Both the position numbers and the translations under genes were made by a program. Positions 19,478 through 29,304 of a DNA stretch of 64,000 nt are shown here, one piece after another. Numbering within the stretch: position 1 is the stretch's first letter; each line of letters begins with the position of its first letter. The DNA is from JANQPX01 sp039197065 (GTDB lineage Bacteria > Pseudomonadota > Alphaproteobacteria > Geminicoccales > Geminicoccaceae), in the NCBI GenBank assembly GCA_039197065.1, contig JBCCUL010000014.1, positions 124,001 to 188,000 of the forward strand, given 5' to 3'. The notes below the pieces were generated by a model. That model was not told the DNA's origin. It did not search any database and was given only the letters and a program-made list of their open reading frames with translations.

Positions 19478-20507
19478 GCTGACCGAATCCACCAATTCCG
19501 AAGTCCAGATCCATGACGAGATCGATGGTCGCACCAAGGCCGCGATGCTGATGCTTGTCCTTGGCGACGAACATGCGCAGATCCTTTTCGATCGGCTCCA
19601 TATTGATGAGATCAAGACGATCACCCAGGAGATGACGGGCCTCGGTCGAATAAGAGGCAACGACGTCGATATTCTGCTCCGCAGTTTCAGTCTGATCATG
19701 GGAGGTGGTTCGGGTGTCGTCGGTTCCTACGACACGGCGAAGCAGATGCTGAGCCGCATCATGGACGAGGACAAAGTCGCTCTGATCATGAAGGACATAG
19801 GCGGCCCGCCGGGCGGCAATGTCTGGGAAAAACTGAGCAAGATCGACGACACGACTCTCGCCGGTTTCCTGAAGAACGAATATCCGCAGACGATCGCCGT
19901 CATCATGTCGAAGATTCGCACGGATCGTGCGGCGCGCGTCATGTCGCTCCTGCCCAAGGAGCTATCCATTGAAACCATGATGCGCATGCTCCGGCTCGAT
20001 GCCGTCCAAGAAGAGATCATGGCGGATGTCGAGGATCTTCTCAGGATCGAGTTCATGACCAATGCAATGGGCGAGCCGCCGCCGGATCAGCACGAAGTCA
20101 TGGCGAACATCTTCAACTTCTTCGATCGCACGACGGAGACCTCTTTCATGGAAATGCTGGAAGAAAGAAACAAGGAGTCCGCCGAGCTGATCAGATCTTT
20201 GATGTTCACGTTCGATGATCTCGTCAAACTGGATGGGCCGGCCATTCAGCTGGTCCTGCGCAATGTCGACAACTCGCGTCTGGGCCTGGCGCTCAAGGGA
20301 GGAAAGGACGAGCTGAAAGAACTGTTCTTCAGCAACATGTCGGAGCGTGCGGCCAAGATTTTGCGGGAGGACATGGAGAACACGGGGCCCGTGCGTGTCA
20401 AGGACGTGGAAGAAGCCCAGTCGGAAGTTGTGGTTGCCGCAAAGGCGCTGATCGACACCGGTGAAATCACAATTGCCGGTGAAGATACCGACGACATGAT
20501 CTCATGA
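19470..20507 (+). CDS. fliG: Flagellar motor switch protein FliG
   Basis: C-ring protein that interacts with the stator to generate torque. 345 residues with N-terminal, middle and C-terminal armadillo-type domains. The middle domain reads LAGFLKNEYPQTIAVIMSKI. The C-terminal torque helix has the charged pattern FTFDDLVKLDGPAIQLVLRN followed by SERAAKILREDME. The start overlaps the end of fliF, and GGGAAG lies just upstream. Intact. Confidence 0.97.
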   Translation: MVELTESTNSEVQIHDEIDGRTKAAMLMLVLGDEHAQILFDRLHIDEIKTITQEMTGLGRIRGNDVDILLRSFSLIMGGGSGVVGSYDTAKQMLSRIMDEDKVALIMKDIGGPPGGNVWEKLSKIDDTTLAGFLKNEYPQTIAVIMSKIRTDRAARVMSLLPKELSIETMMRMLRLDAVQEEIMADVEDLLRIEFMTNAMGEPPPDQHEVMANIFNFFDRTTETSFMEMLEERNKESAELIRSLMFTFDDLVKLDGPAIQLVLRNVDNSRLGLALKGGKDELKELFFSNMSERAAKILREDMENTGPVRVKDVEEAQSEVVVAAKALIDTGEITIAGEDTDDMIS

Positions 20508-21349
20508 TCGCGACAACGCCATTTTCCCTGACGGATCTCACCGACAATCGAACCGGTGAAGCATCCAATAAATCAAGGGACAAAGACCAGAATCTGAATG
20601 ACCGTGCGGCAGACCAGCAGCGTCGCCCGATGACATTCGACATTTTTGGGGTGGGTGTCGCAGAAACGAACGAGCCTGAGCGTCTCTACACGGCCGAAGA
20701 CCTCGACCGTGCAGTCGAGGACGCCAGGCGTGCTGCTGCAGCCGAAACCGAGGCCGAACTGCGCGCATCCATGGCCAAGGACATCGAACAACGTCGGTGC
20801 GAAACGCTCTCGGCAATCAAGGCGCAGCTTGAGCAGAAAGAAGCAGCATTTGAAGAGGAGTTGGCTCACATGTCTGTCGTCAGTCAAGGTATCGCCCTGG
20901 CATTGGCGGAGGCCGTCATCCCAAAAGCGATGAAAAAACAGCCACTTGCCGACATCACCGACGCGTTGAAGGCTACCTTGCAGGGCTTGGTGTCGGTACC
21001 GGCGATCGAGCTCCGCCTTCACCCGTCCGCCCTGGAGTTTGCTGAGCCGCTCCTCGCGGAAGTTACTAAAGACGCAGGCTTTGCCGGTGATCTCATCACC
21101 CTCGCCGACCCTGATCTCGGCGAGGGTGATGCCGAGCTGCGTTGGCAAAGTGGTGTGCTCAGCCGTCGATTGAAATGCTTGCAATCGGAAGCCTTGAAGC
21201 TAGCGGACTGCTGGCTGGAGTTGCCTCTCGAAAACGAAGGCGATGAGGCAGGTTCGGCGTCTTCCACATCGTCGAAAATCGACGGCGCAGGGGACCCGCC
21301 CGACCAGCCGCATGACACTGAAGCCATGAATGAGCGGACCATTCGATGA
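20504..21349 (+). CDS. fliH: Flagellar assembly protein FliH
   Basis: Regulator and stator of the export ATPase FliI. 281 residues. The N-terminal third is hydrophilic, followed by RLYTAEDLDRAVEDARRAAA and a long helical acid/Ala-rich segment (about 70-150). The C-terminal domain resembles the V-ATPase E-subunit family (IELRLHPSALEFAEPLLAEV). The assignment rests on this layout and on its position between fliG and fliN. The start ATG overlaps the fliG stop codon. FliI itself is not in the window. Confidence 0.85.
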   Translation: MIATTPFSLTDLTDNRTGEASNKSRDKDQNLNDRAADQQRRPMTFDIFGVGVAETNEPERLYTAEDLDRAVEDARRAAAAETEAELRASMAKDIEQRRCETLSAIKAQLEQKEAAFEEELAHMSVVSQGIALALAEAVIPKAMKKQPLADITDALKATLQGLVSVPAIELRLHPSALEFAEPLLAEVTKDAGFAGDLITLADPDLGEGDAELRWQSGVLSRRLKCLQSEALKLADCWLELPLENEGDEAGSASSTSSKIDGAGDPPDQPHDTEAMNERTIR

Positions 21350-21729
21350 GCGATGATACTGACAAACTGAATCTCGATGATCTGACCGGTAAGGATCAGC
21401 CATCTGAAGACGACATTGAGATGGAGGCTGATTTCGCGGTCGGTTCGGAGCATCCCGGCTCAGGCGGCGCCGACGGCGAGGGCGCTCCTGAGTCACTAGG
21501 CGCTATCTACGATGTTCATGTCCAGGTCTCGGCCGTTTTGGGCAAGACAACCATGCCGATTAACCAGCTGATCAAACTTGGACGTGGTGCGATCCTGGAA
21601 CTCGATCGCAAGGTTGGCGAGTCGGTCGATGTCGTCGTTAACAATCGTCTCGTAGCGAAGGGTGAGGTGGTGATCGTCGACGAACGTATTGGAATCACCA
21701 TGACCGAAATTATCAAGAGTGATGGCTAG
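21346..21729 (+). CDS. fliN: Flagellar motor switch protein FliN
   Basis: C-ring component of 127 residues. A variable acidic N-terminus (about 1-50) precedes the SpoA domain with VHVQVSAVLGKTTMPINQLI, LGRGAILELDRKVGESVDV and VVNNRLVAKGEVVIVDERIG. The start overlaps the fliH stop by four bases, indicating translational coupling. No FliM is encoded nearby. Confidence 0.96.
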   Translation: MSDDTDKLNLDDLTGKDQPSEDDIEMEADFAVGSEHPGSGGADGEGAPESLGAIYDVHVQVSAVLGKTTMPINQLIKLGRGAILELDRKVGESVDVVVNNRLVAKGEVVIVDERIGITMTEIIKSDG

Positions 21730-21798
21730 ACACTTAACGGGCGTTTCAAGAAACGCACCAATTCTCGAACTCGCCGAGGGTAATGGAAGGGCTGGGTT

Positions 21799-23154
21799 AT
21801 GAATGTTCTCGTGATTGGAGCAAACCGACCTGAGGTGGCGAGCGCATGCGTGATGGCAAAAGCCAACGGGGCTGAAATCCGACATCTCGAAACGATCGAC
21901 GCCGCGATGCCTGTCCTTCGCTCGGGCTCATCGCCGGATTTGCTACTCGCGGATGTCGAGCTGAATATCGAAGGCCTGGTCCGGACTTTGATGAACGATC
22001 GGATCTTAGTCCCTATTGTTGCCTATGGGATTGACACTGATGTTCGCATGGCGGTGCGGGCAGTGAAGTCAGGTGCATCGGAGTTTCTCCCGCTGCCGCC
22101 GGATGAAGATCTGATCGCAGCGCTCCTCACTTCCTTGAGCGGTGATCAAAAGACTTTCGTCTTTGAAGACCAGGCAACGAAAGATGTCCTTTTCATGGCG
22201 AGAAAGGTCGCGCCGTCAGATGCCAGCACTCTCATAACGGGAGAAAGTGGCACCGGTAAGGAAATGGTGGCGCGCTATGTGCACCAGCACAGCCGTCGCA
22301 GCAGCGAAAGACTGGTTTCCGTCAACTGCGCCGCGATCCCTGACAATCTCTTAGAGTCCGAGCTATTCGGCCACGAAAAAGGCGCTTTTACAGGCGCTAA
22401 TTCCCGCCGTATTGGCAAGTTTGAGGAAGCCGATGGTGGGACGCTGCTTCTCGATGAAATCAGTGAAATGGATCCACGACTTCAAGCTAAACTGTTGCGT
22501 GCCATTCAAGAACGCGAGATCGACCGGGTCGGCGGCAGCAAGCCTGTCAAAGTTGACATCCGGCTCCTTGCCACCAGCAACCGTGATTTACCGGCGGAGG
22601 TAAGGGCAGGCAGGTTCCGGGAAGATCTCCTGTTCCGTCTCAACGTCGTCCAGCTTGAGTTACCGCCGCTGCGTGCTCGTTTGGACGATCTGATACCGCT
22701 CAGCAAGCTCTTCATCCAGCGTTATGCCAGCGCCAACAATACGGCGGTAAAAGCTATCGAGGTAAACGCCATTGAAAGTCTTCGGCGATATCATTGGCCG
22801 GGCAACGTCCGCGAGCTCGAAAACTGTATTCATCGAGCTGTGCTTTTGTCTCAAGGCGAGCAAATCAGTTCGGACGATATCATTTTGCCACAAGACGATG
22901 CTGCCAAGTCCGGCTTGCATCATGATCACGGAGATCAAAATCAAACGCTTGTTGGAAGATCGGTCGCCGAGGTTGAGCGGCGGCTTATCGTTGATACCTT
23001 AGCCCATACCCTTGGAAATCGAACGCGTGCTGCGTTGATTCTCGGCATTTCCATTCGGACGTTGCGCAATAAGTTGAAGCAATACAGCGACGAAGGGATG
23101 AAGATACAGCCGTCCTGCGGTGCTGCCGCCGATTTTGCAGCCACCCAGTCATGA
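21799..23154 (+). CDS. flbD: Sigma-54-dependent flagellar activator FlbD
   Basis: Enhancer-binding protein of 451 residues. The N-terminal receiver-like domain (about 1-120) keeps an Asp in LLLADVEL but lacks an obvious acidic pair and the usual Lys-Pro, so phosphorylation is doubtful. The AAA+ domain has Walker A GESGTGKE and the sigma-54 contact loop GAFTGA. The C-terminal Fis-type HTH includes NRTRAALILGISIRTLRNKL. This architecture and the location between fliN and flhA match Caulobacter FlbD, which activates late and represses early flagellar genes. It is the obvious candidate to bind the GGCAA palindromes in the window. The trans-acting factor FliX is not seen. Confidence 0.9.
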   Translation: MNVLVIGANRPEVASACVMAKANGAEIRHLETIDAAMPVLRSGSSPDLLLADVELNIEGLVRTLMNDRILVPIVAYGIDTDVRMAVRAVKSGASEFLPLPPDEDLIAALLTSLSGDQKTFVFEDQATKDVLFMARKVAPSDASTLITGESGTGKEMVARYVHQHSRRSSERLVSVNCAAIPDNLLESELFGHEKGAFTGANSRRIGKFEEADGGTLLLDEISEMDPRLQAKLLRAIQEREIDRVGGSKPVKVDIRLLATSNRDLPAEVRAGRFREDLLFRLNVVQLELPPLRARLDDLIPLSKLFIQRYASANNTAVKAIEVNAIESLRRYHWPGNVRELENCIHRAVLLSQGEQISSDDIILPQDDAAKSGLHHDHGDQNQTLVGRSVAEVERRLIVDTLAHTLGNRTRAALILGISIRTLRNKLKQYSDEGMKIQPSCGAAADFAATQS

Positions 23155-23185
23155 AGATTTAGCTGTCTGGGAATGCAGGTTTAGT

Positions 23186-25276
23186 ATGGTCCCCAATGCT
23201 CAAATGAGCGGCAACACGCTAATGGCTCGCATAGCCGAGAGCCTTAGGCATGGCGATATTGCACTAGCCTTTGGCGTTCTCGGTATTTTGGTCGTGCTCA
23301 TCTTGCCGATGCCAAGCATTATGCTTGATCTGCTGCTTGCCGTCTCCATCACGTTCTCCGTGATGGTGCTGCTTACTTCGCTTTTCATTGAGAAGCCGCT
23401 GCATTTCAGTTCGTTCCCGACAGTCCTCTTGATCGCGACGATGCTTCGGCTAGCCCTCAACCTCGCGTCCACGCGTCTCATTCTTGCTTCCGGGCATGAA
23501 GGCACAGCAGCTGCCGGGCGCATGATCGAAGCATTCGGCGGCTTCATCATGCAAGGAAACTTCGTTATCGGACTGATCGTCTTTTCAATTCTGGTCATCG
23601 TCAATTTTGTGGTTATCACCAAAGGTTCAGGGCGCATTGCGGAAGTCTCTGCACGCTTTTCGCTGGATGCCATGCCTGGCAAACAAATGGCAATCGACGC
23701 TGATCTCTCCGCCGGCTTGATCGATGAAGAGGAAGCCAAGACACGCCGGAGGGAACTCGAAGCGGAAAGTAGCTTTTACGGCGCCATGGACGGCGCCTCG
23801 AAGTTCGTTCGAGGAGATGCTGTCGCCGGTCTGATGATCACCTTCATCAATCTCGTCGGAGGTCTCATCATCGGCGTCGGCCAGATCGGCATCAGTTTTG
23901 GCCAGGCCGCGCAAAGCTATACGTTCTTGACCGTCGGTGACGGTCTCGTCTCACAGATTCCAGCCCTGATTGTTTCGACGGCTGCTGGTCTGCTGGTCTC
24001 CAAAGCCGGCACGACCGGACGTACCGATCGGGCGCTGTTTGGCCAGCTCGGTGCTCATCCGCGTACTCTGGTCACGACCAGTGGGCTTCTTGCGCTTCTA
24101 GCCATCACGCCAGGCCTGCCGATGTTTCCCTTCGCCACGCTGGCGATCGTAAGTGGCGCGGTCGCCTGGAAGCTGACGAGGGGCTCTACAGAACCAATAG
24201 ATGAACCGGTACCAGAGCCAGAAATTCAGAACGGAGTTCCAGAGGAGGAGATCGGTTCTTCGCTTGCAATGGACCCTCTTAGGCTCGAACTTGGTTATGG
24301 TTTGCTCTCACTCATCGGTGATGGTGGAGGGCCCAAGCTCACCGACCAAATCAAGGCGCTCAGACGTCAGCTTGCAGCCGATCTGGGCGTCATCATGCCG
24401 CCTGTAAGAATTCAAGATAACATCCAACTGCCCGCCAACAGTTATGCCATCAAGCTTAAGGAAATTGAGGCCGGTAGAGGTGATCTGCGTGCCAGCATGC
24501 TGCTGGTCATGGATCCGCGTGGCGAAAAGATTTCACTGCCTGGCGAAGACACGATGGAGCCAACTTTCGGACTGCCGGCCAAATGGGTCGCCGAGACAGT
24601 GCGCGAAGAAGCTAACTTCCGCAGCTATACCGTTGTCGATCCGGCCACGGTGCTGACGACACATATCACCGAGATCATCAAAGATAATTTGCCTGAGCTT
24701 CTAAGCTATGCCGAAACTCAAAAGTTACTGGATGAGTTATCAAAAGATTATCAGAAGCTGGTAAACGACCTTGTGCCGGCAAAGATAAGCGTCGGCGGCA
24801 TTCAACGGGTGCTGCAGGCACTTCTTGCCGAGCGAATTTCAATACGTGATCTGCCCCTCATCGTCGAGGCCGTTGGCGATGTTGTGGGGAATAGCCAGAA
24901 CATCATTGTCATTACTGAATATGTACGCTCTCATCTGGCGCGTCAGATCAGCAATGCTCATACGTCAGAATCGGGCAGTATTCCGCTGATAACGCTGTCT
25001 CCAACCTGGGAGCAGGCTTTTTCCGAGGCCTTAGTTGGACAGGGGGATGAGCGGCAGTTGGCGATGGCACCGTCGCAACTACAGGACTTCATGACCCGCC
25101 TGCAGGAAGTCTTCGAACAACAGGCCGTGCGAGGCGAGCTTCCCGTCCTCATAACCAGCCCCGCAATTCGACCATATGTAAGATCGATCGTGGAGAGGTT
25201 TAGGCCATCCACAGTCGTACTTTCGCAAAATGAAATCCACGCGAAGGCGAGGATACGCACCTTGGGTCAGGTCTGA
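23186..25276 (+). CDS. flhA: Flagellar biosynthesis protein FlhA
   Basis: Export-gate protein of about 697 residues. Eight N-terminal transmembrane helices (about 30-320) include the FHIPEP-family signature RLALNLASTRLIL. The cytoplasmic domain begins after residue 330 and carries conserved blocks such as PLRLELGYGLLSL, RAQ-like RQLAADLGVIMPPVRI and HLARQISNAH. The start used is the ATG at the MVPNAQM segment, which has AGG upstream and leaves a 31-bp gap after flbD. A GTG further up would overlap flbD and add 22 untypical residues. Another ATG (MARIAESL) is possible. Confidence 0.95.
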   Translation: MVPNAQMSGNTLMARIAESLRHGDIALAFGVLGILVVLILPMPSIMLDLLLAVSITFSVMVLLTSLFIEKPLHFSSFPTVLLIATMLRLALNLASTRLILASGHEGTAAAGRMIEAFGGFIMQGNFVIGLIVFSILVIVNFVVITKGSGRIAEVSARFSLDAMPGKQMAIDADLSAGLIDEEEAKTRRRELEAESSFYGAMDGASKFVRGDAVAGLMITFINLVGGLIIGVGQIGISFGQAAQSYTFLTVGDGLVSQIPALIVSTAAGLLVSKAGTTGRTDRALFGQLGAHPRTLVTTSGLLALLAITPGLPMFPFATLAIVSGAVAWKLTRGSTEPIDEPVPEPEIQNGVPEEEIGSSLAMDPLRLELGYGLLSLIGDGGGPKLTDQIKALRRQLAADLGVIMPPVRIQDNIQLPANSYAIKLKEIEAGRGDLRASMLLVMDPRGEKISLPGEDTMEPTFGLPAKWVAETVREEANFRSYTVVDPATVLTTHITEIIKDNLPELLSYAETQKLLDELSKDYQKLVNDLVPAKISVGGIQRVLQALLAERISIRDLPLIVEAVGDVVGNSQNIIVITEYVRSHLARQISNAHTSESGSIPLITLSPTWEQAFSEALVGQGDERQLAMAPSQLQDFMTRLQEVFEQQAVRGELPVLITSPAIRPYVRSIVERFRPSTVVLSQNEIHAKARIRTLGQV

Positions 25277-25284
25277 GGGGCGGC

Positions 25285-26238
25285 ATGCGCATAGTCAGTT
25301 TTGTCGCGCCAACCTCGAAGCAGGCGATGGCTGATCTTCGGGCCGGTCTCGGTGAGGATGCCATCATGCTCACGATCAGAACGCTTGATGACGGCCAGGT
25401 TGCTGTTACCGGGGCTGTGGCCGATGAATCTCTCGACCTCGCCGGCCTGCTTTCCCCATCAGAAGAGCCGAGAAGTCTAGACTGGCTCGGTGCGCTGGCC
25501 GATTTTCACGAATGGCCGTTCAAAGAACGCGAACGGATCGAACCTATCCTTAAGGACATCGTGCCCGCAGAGCCCGAAGTCATCCTCAAGGCATTGGTTA
25601 GAGCACTCTTTCGGTTTGATAGCTTACATTTGAAAGCAAAAAAGCCAGTAATTCTCTCAGGCCCTCCAGGCAGTGGAAAGACTGTCACCGTCGCAAAGCT
25701 AGCTGCGACCAGAGTGCTGGCAGGCGACACCGTCAATATTGTCACCCTCGATGTTGAGCGGGCTGGAAGTATTGATCAACTCAGAACACTTCTTGCGCCA
25801 CTCGATCTTGCACCCATCTCGGTCTCGGCACCGTCAGAACTTCCATGTGCATTACGTGGTTGCAACGGCGATGTCGTTTTGGTGGACAGCATGGGGGTCA
25901 ATCCTTTCAACCCCGCTGATCTCGGAACCGTTTCGACCATGGCAACCAAGGCTGGCGCCGAACTCGTGCTGACCTTGCCCGCAGGTCAGGGATATGCAGA
26001 CTGCGCTGAGATTGCTCGAAGCTACGTCGCCCTTGGTGCAAACGCCATGGTGGTTACCAAGCTTGATGTTGCAAAGCGCATTGGCGGCGTTCTCGCCGCT
26101 GCCAAAGCGGGGCTCGCTTTCACTGAAGTGGGGATTGGGCCGACGATCGGGGATGGTCTCCGCAGTCTAAGTGCCGATGGTCTAGCGAGACTGTTGCTGC
26201 ATCGCTACCGAAGCGCCATTGGTTTGGAGAGCTGTTGA
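25285..26238 (+). CDS. flhF: Flagellar GTPase FlhF
   Basis: SRP-type GTPase that sets the polar site and number of flagella. 317 residues. A short FlhF N-terminal region (MRIVSFVAPTSKQAMADLRA) precedes an NG domain with P-loop GPPGSGKTVTVAKLA, the DTVNIVTLDVERAGSIDQL segment and DVVLVDSMG. NKxD is replaced by VTKLD. GAGGGG precedes the ATG. It directly follows flhA and overlaps flhG, the standard polar-flagellum arrangement. It is somewhat shorter than gammaproteobacterial FlhF because the linker is reduced. Confidence 0.92.
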   Translation: MRIVSFVAPTSKQAMADLRAGLGEDAIMLTIRTLDDGQVAVTGAVADESLDLAGLLSPSEEPRSLDWLGALADFHEWPFKERERIEPILKDIVPAEPEVILKALVRALFRFDSLHLKAKKPVILSGPPGSGKTVTVAKLAATRVLAGDTVNIVTLDVERAGSIDQLRTLLAPLDLAPISVSAPSELPCALRGCNGDVVLVDSMGVNPFNPADLGTVSTMATKAGAELVLTLPAGQGYADCAEIARSYVALGANAMVVTKLDVAKRIGGVLAAAKAGLAFTEVGIGPTIGDGLRSLSADGLARLLLHRYRSAIGLESC

Positions 26239-26990
26239 TGACGCGTGTTGTGGCCATTGCATCCGGAAAGGGGGGGGTCGGCAAGACATGGTTCTCCATT
26301 AGTTTCAGTCAGGCTCTTGCTGGGATGAACAAGCGTGTTCTTCTCGTGGATTGCGACGTAGGTCTGGCAAATGTGGATATACAGCTTGGTCTAAGACCAA
26401 CCGCCGATCTCACACGCATCGTGATGGGTGAAGTCCCCTTTTCGCTCGCTGTTCAGCAGATCGATGCGATTGGCATCGATGTTCTGCCCGGCCTCTCCGG
26501 TTCGGGGTATCTTGGCGGATTGGATTCATTGATGGTTGGATGGATTCGTGGCGAACTTCGACGATCTTGCGATGATTACGATGTCATCATCCTGGACCTT
26601 CCCTCAGGCCTCGAAAATGGTGTCCGCGAGCTCATGCGGCATGCAGATGACGAAATCATCATAACCACCGGTGAGCCAACGGCGTTGACCGATGCCTACG
26701 CTCTGATCAAGGCGACGCAGCGGCAACGACTAGGCGGCGTGCCAAAGCTCATTGTGAATCTTGCCGAGAATACTGCAGCAGGCCGGCAGGTCATGGATGG
26801 GTTGGTGCGGGTTTGCGATCGCTTTTTGACGATTAGGCCCGGAGGTCTCGGCGTGATCAGACGCGACGCTCGCGTGGCTGAGGCCATCAGTCGTCAAAGA
26901 TCTTTGCTTCAATGCTATCCCGGCTCCAATGCAGCACGTGATGTCCTCGCGACGGCGGAAGCCTTCCTCGTCGCCGAAAGTCAGGCATGA
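26238..26990 (+). CDS. flhG: MinD-like ATPase FlhG (FleN)
   Basis: ParA/MinD-family ATPase of 250 residues that limits flagellar number together with FlhF. It has the deviant Walker A ASGKGGVGKTWFSIS, LLVDCDVGLANVDIQLGL and LDLPSGLENGV. The C-terminus does not show an obvious membrane-targeting helix. The ATG overlaps the flhF stop codon by one base, indicating strict coupling. Family members antagonise FleQ-type activators, so FlbD could be a partner here, though that is inference. Confidence 0.93.
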   Translation: MTRVVAIASGKGGVGKTWFSISFSQALAGMNKRVLLVDCDVGLANVDIQLGLRPTADLTRIVMGEVPFSLAVQQIDAIGIDVLPGLSGSGYLGGLDSLMVGWIRGELRRSCDDYDVIILDLPSGLENGVRELMRHADDEIIITTGEPTALTDAYALIKATQRQRLGGVPKLIVNLAENTAAGRQVMDGLVRVCDRFLTIRPGGLGVIRRDARVAEAISRQRSLLQCYPGSNAARDVLATAEAFLVAESQA

Positions 26991-28786
26991 CATCGATTGG
27001 CGCTCATCAAAAGGCTGCGCTTCAGGGCATGCAGCCGTCATCCATGCGGCTGGCCGTTGGTCAGTCCGTGCAGGCTCGTGTGATCGGTCCCACGCGACAT
27101 GGCCTATCGGTTTTGGTTGGAAAGGAAACGTTCCAGCTGCATGCGCCTTCCCGATTGGCTGGTGCGGAAACCTTGACCCTGCAAGGCACCGCCTCGGCAC
27201 CGGCTTCGGGGCAATCGACTTTGCCGTCGGATCAACAGGTCAGGATCATCGCTCAAGATGGTCAACTCCTATCCAAGCCGATCGAGGCTCAGCTCACGCC
27301 TGTTGTCCAGGCCTCCAAGCCAGGCTCGAGCACGATCGTGCAGACAAATGTCGTCAGAGTAGCCGCCACCCCGGTAAGTCCTGAGGGAAAAGTTCTGGGG
27401 CCGAAAGTCACGCTACAAATTCAGGTGCCGGCCGACGAGCCGGTCGCCAGCGCAACGCCGGGCCAAGCCAGGCCGGCTACCAGGGAGAGGCCGGCCTCAA
27501 CGACGAATGCGACGCATCAAGCGCCAGCTGATATCGGTCGGTCAGTTACCCCTCAGGCCCAGTCAGCCGGCCAATCACAGGTTAACGCTGCTCACGATCG
27601 CGGAGTGGAAGCTAAGATTCGACTGCCTGTACAGACGGATAGTGGACAGATCCCAAAAGCCGTGTCTGCGTCCAACCTGCACCTGACATCGCCGGCGTCA
27701 GCCAGCGTTGCTCCTGACATCAAGCAAGGGGCTGTTGGTGATGTAAACTTACGTGGCGATCTTCAAAGACAGCAGCTTGGTTCTGTAGCCCCGATACTAT
27801 CGGCTGAAGGCGAGCCTGTGCCGCTCAAGAGCACGATGAACCAGGCCGTCGTGAATTACAAAATGGGAGCGATGGTCGAGGCCAAGAGCTTAACGAAGGG
27901 CGCGCAAACACCAGATCTGCCGATGGCAGCCGGCCATCGGCAGTCGGTATCTGCATCGGTCGTCGGGCGCAACGGCAGCGGGAACATTCTTCTTGAAAGC
28001 CAAGGCCAGTTGATGCGGATCGAGCAGCCGGTCGATCTGCCGCCGGGAACCTCTCTTCAGGTCACCTTCGTTCCCGCCATGTTGGCAGGAGAGGCTGGAA
28101 CCCAGCGCCCGGCATCGGAAAATCCAGCGAGTTTGCTAAGCAGGCTGATCGGTCTTCTCGATGATATCGATCGTGCATCCCGTCAGACGATGGAGACGGA
28201 TCGGCAACCGTCGACAAGGCAGCTTCCGGCGCCAGACAAACATCTCGCTTCAAGGTTTCTTGGCCTTTTGACGGCAGATTCTGGCGGAGATCCCAAGACA
28301 GCATCACTGTTTTCGTCGCCGGATAGAGGTACCGCTTCGTCCAAGAGCGAGCAAATTCAGACACTGGTTCGCGAACTCGGTGGCATGGCATCGGAACCGT
28401 TGTCGGACGGTTGGAAGAGCCTGACCTTGCCTTTGGGAACGGATCAAAATCATGCTGTTTCACTGTATTTTCGAGGGCATGAGCTGGATCCGGATGACGA
28501 GGCCTCTCATGGCGAGGCAGACCCCGATGGGGCCAAGCGCGCCTTATTCGATGTGTCGTTCAGCCAGATCGGCCGGTGTCAGATTGATGTTCTTTGCCAG
28601 GAACGACGCTTCGACTTCCTGATCCGCAGCGAAAAACCTATCAGGTCGGAAGACAGACAGGATCTTACCGACATTTTTGTATCAGCATGCGAGATCGCCG
28701 GAACGAAAGGAGAGATCGCGTTCAATGTCGGCAGCTTTTTCGAACCAGCGCGATCGTCTGTGATCTCGAAGGAGCTCAGAACCTGA
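26987..28786 (+). CDS. Second FliK-like protein (flagellar, C-terminal Flg_hook-like domain)
   Basis: 599-residue protein, translationally coupled to flhG by a four-base overlap. The first 430 residues are low complexity, rich in Ala, Gln, Pro and Ser, beginning with a small beta-rich block (ARVIGPTRHGLSVLVGKETF). The C-terminal 170 residues are ordered (WKSLTLPLGTDQNHAVSLYF, then FSQIGRCQIDVLCQERRFDF). This resembles FliK C-terminal domains in layout rather than in exact motifs. It could be a FliK paralogue for another hook-length or specificity step, or a structural motor-associated factor. The genuine FliK is at 13.1 kb. Confidence 0.65.
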   Translation: MTSIGAHQKAALQGMQPSSMRLAVGQSVQARVIGPTRHGLSVLVGKETFQLHAPSRLAGAETLTLQGTASAPASGQSTLPSDQQVRIIAQDGQLLSKPIEAQLTPVVQASKPGSSTIVQTNVVRVAATPVSPEGKVLGPKVTLQIQVPADEPVASATPGQARPATRERPASTTNATHQAPADIGRSVTPQAQSAGQSQVNAAHDRGVEAKIRLPVQTDSGQIPKAVSASNLHLTSPASASVAPDIKQGAVGDVNLRGDLQRQQLGSVAPILSAEGEPVPLKSTMNQAVVNYKMGAMVEAKSLTKGAQTPDLPMAAGHRQSVSASVVGRNGSGNILLESQGQLMRIEQPVDLPPGTSLQVTFVPAMLAGEAGTQRPASENPASLLSRLIGLLDDIDRASRQTMETDRQPSTRQLPAPDKHLASRFLGLLTADSGGDPKTASLFSSPDRGTASSKSEQIQTLVRELGGMASEPLSDGWKSLTLPLGTDQNHAVSLYFRGHELDPDDEASHGEADPDGAKRALFDVSFSQIGRCQIDVLCQERRFDFLIRSEKPIRSEDRQDLTDIFVSACEIAGTKGEIAFNVGSFFEPARSSVISKELRT

Positions 28787-29304
28787 GCCCATCTGCCCGA
28801 GGAAGCAAGATCGGCCATTTGCGATAGCCAGTCTTGCCGAGTGCAGAGCTATCATCTTGAAAGTCACGGCAAGTAGTCCGGCCTCAAGGTCATTCTGGAA
28901 ATCATCGGGCGATTGTTTGGTCTGGTTCGTGAACAGATCCGAGAAGCTCGCCACGCAACAATGCGATGCACCGGCGGTGCAGGGTGACCGATACGCCAGG
29001 GACAAGACTATCAGATAGAGCCCGCTATGGGCGATCCGGGTATCGTCATAGGCATTGAGCGATGGGCCTCACTGCTGTTCGAACTTTTCTTCGTTTCAAC
29101 GCGACGGCAACAGGCTGAAGTTGCTTGATAACGTTTCGTACGTGCTCCTAGAGATCATGGCGCTAGATGTGCAGGATCCGCATGAAAGCTTGCCCGTCGA
29201 ACGGAAGCTGGGTCGAAGGTCCGGCCCGATTTGCTGATCACAAAGCGCCTGCTGCTCCGGAAAAAGTGAAGAACTCCAAATTGAGCTGACATCGGCATGA
29301 ACGG
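28787..29304. other. Gene-free stretch with decayed repeat
   Basis: About 520 bp with no supportable gene. At 29013 TAGAGCCCGCT and at 29113-29150 a GCTTGATAACGTTTCGT-containing arm look like degenerate ends of repeat family R3. This, together with the 5'-truncated SDR that follows, points to old rearrangement here. Confidence 0.45.
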
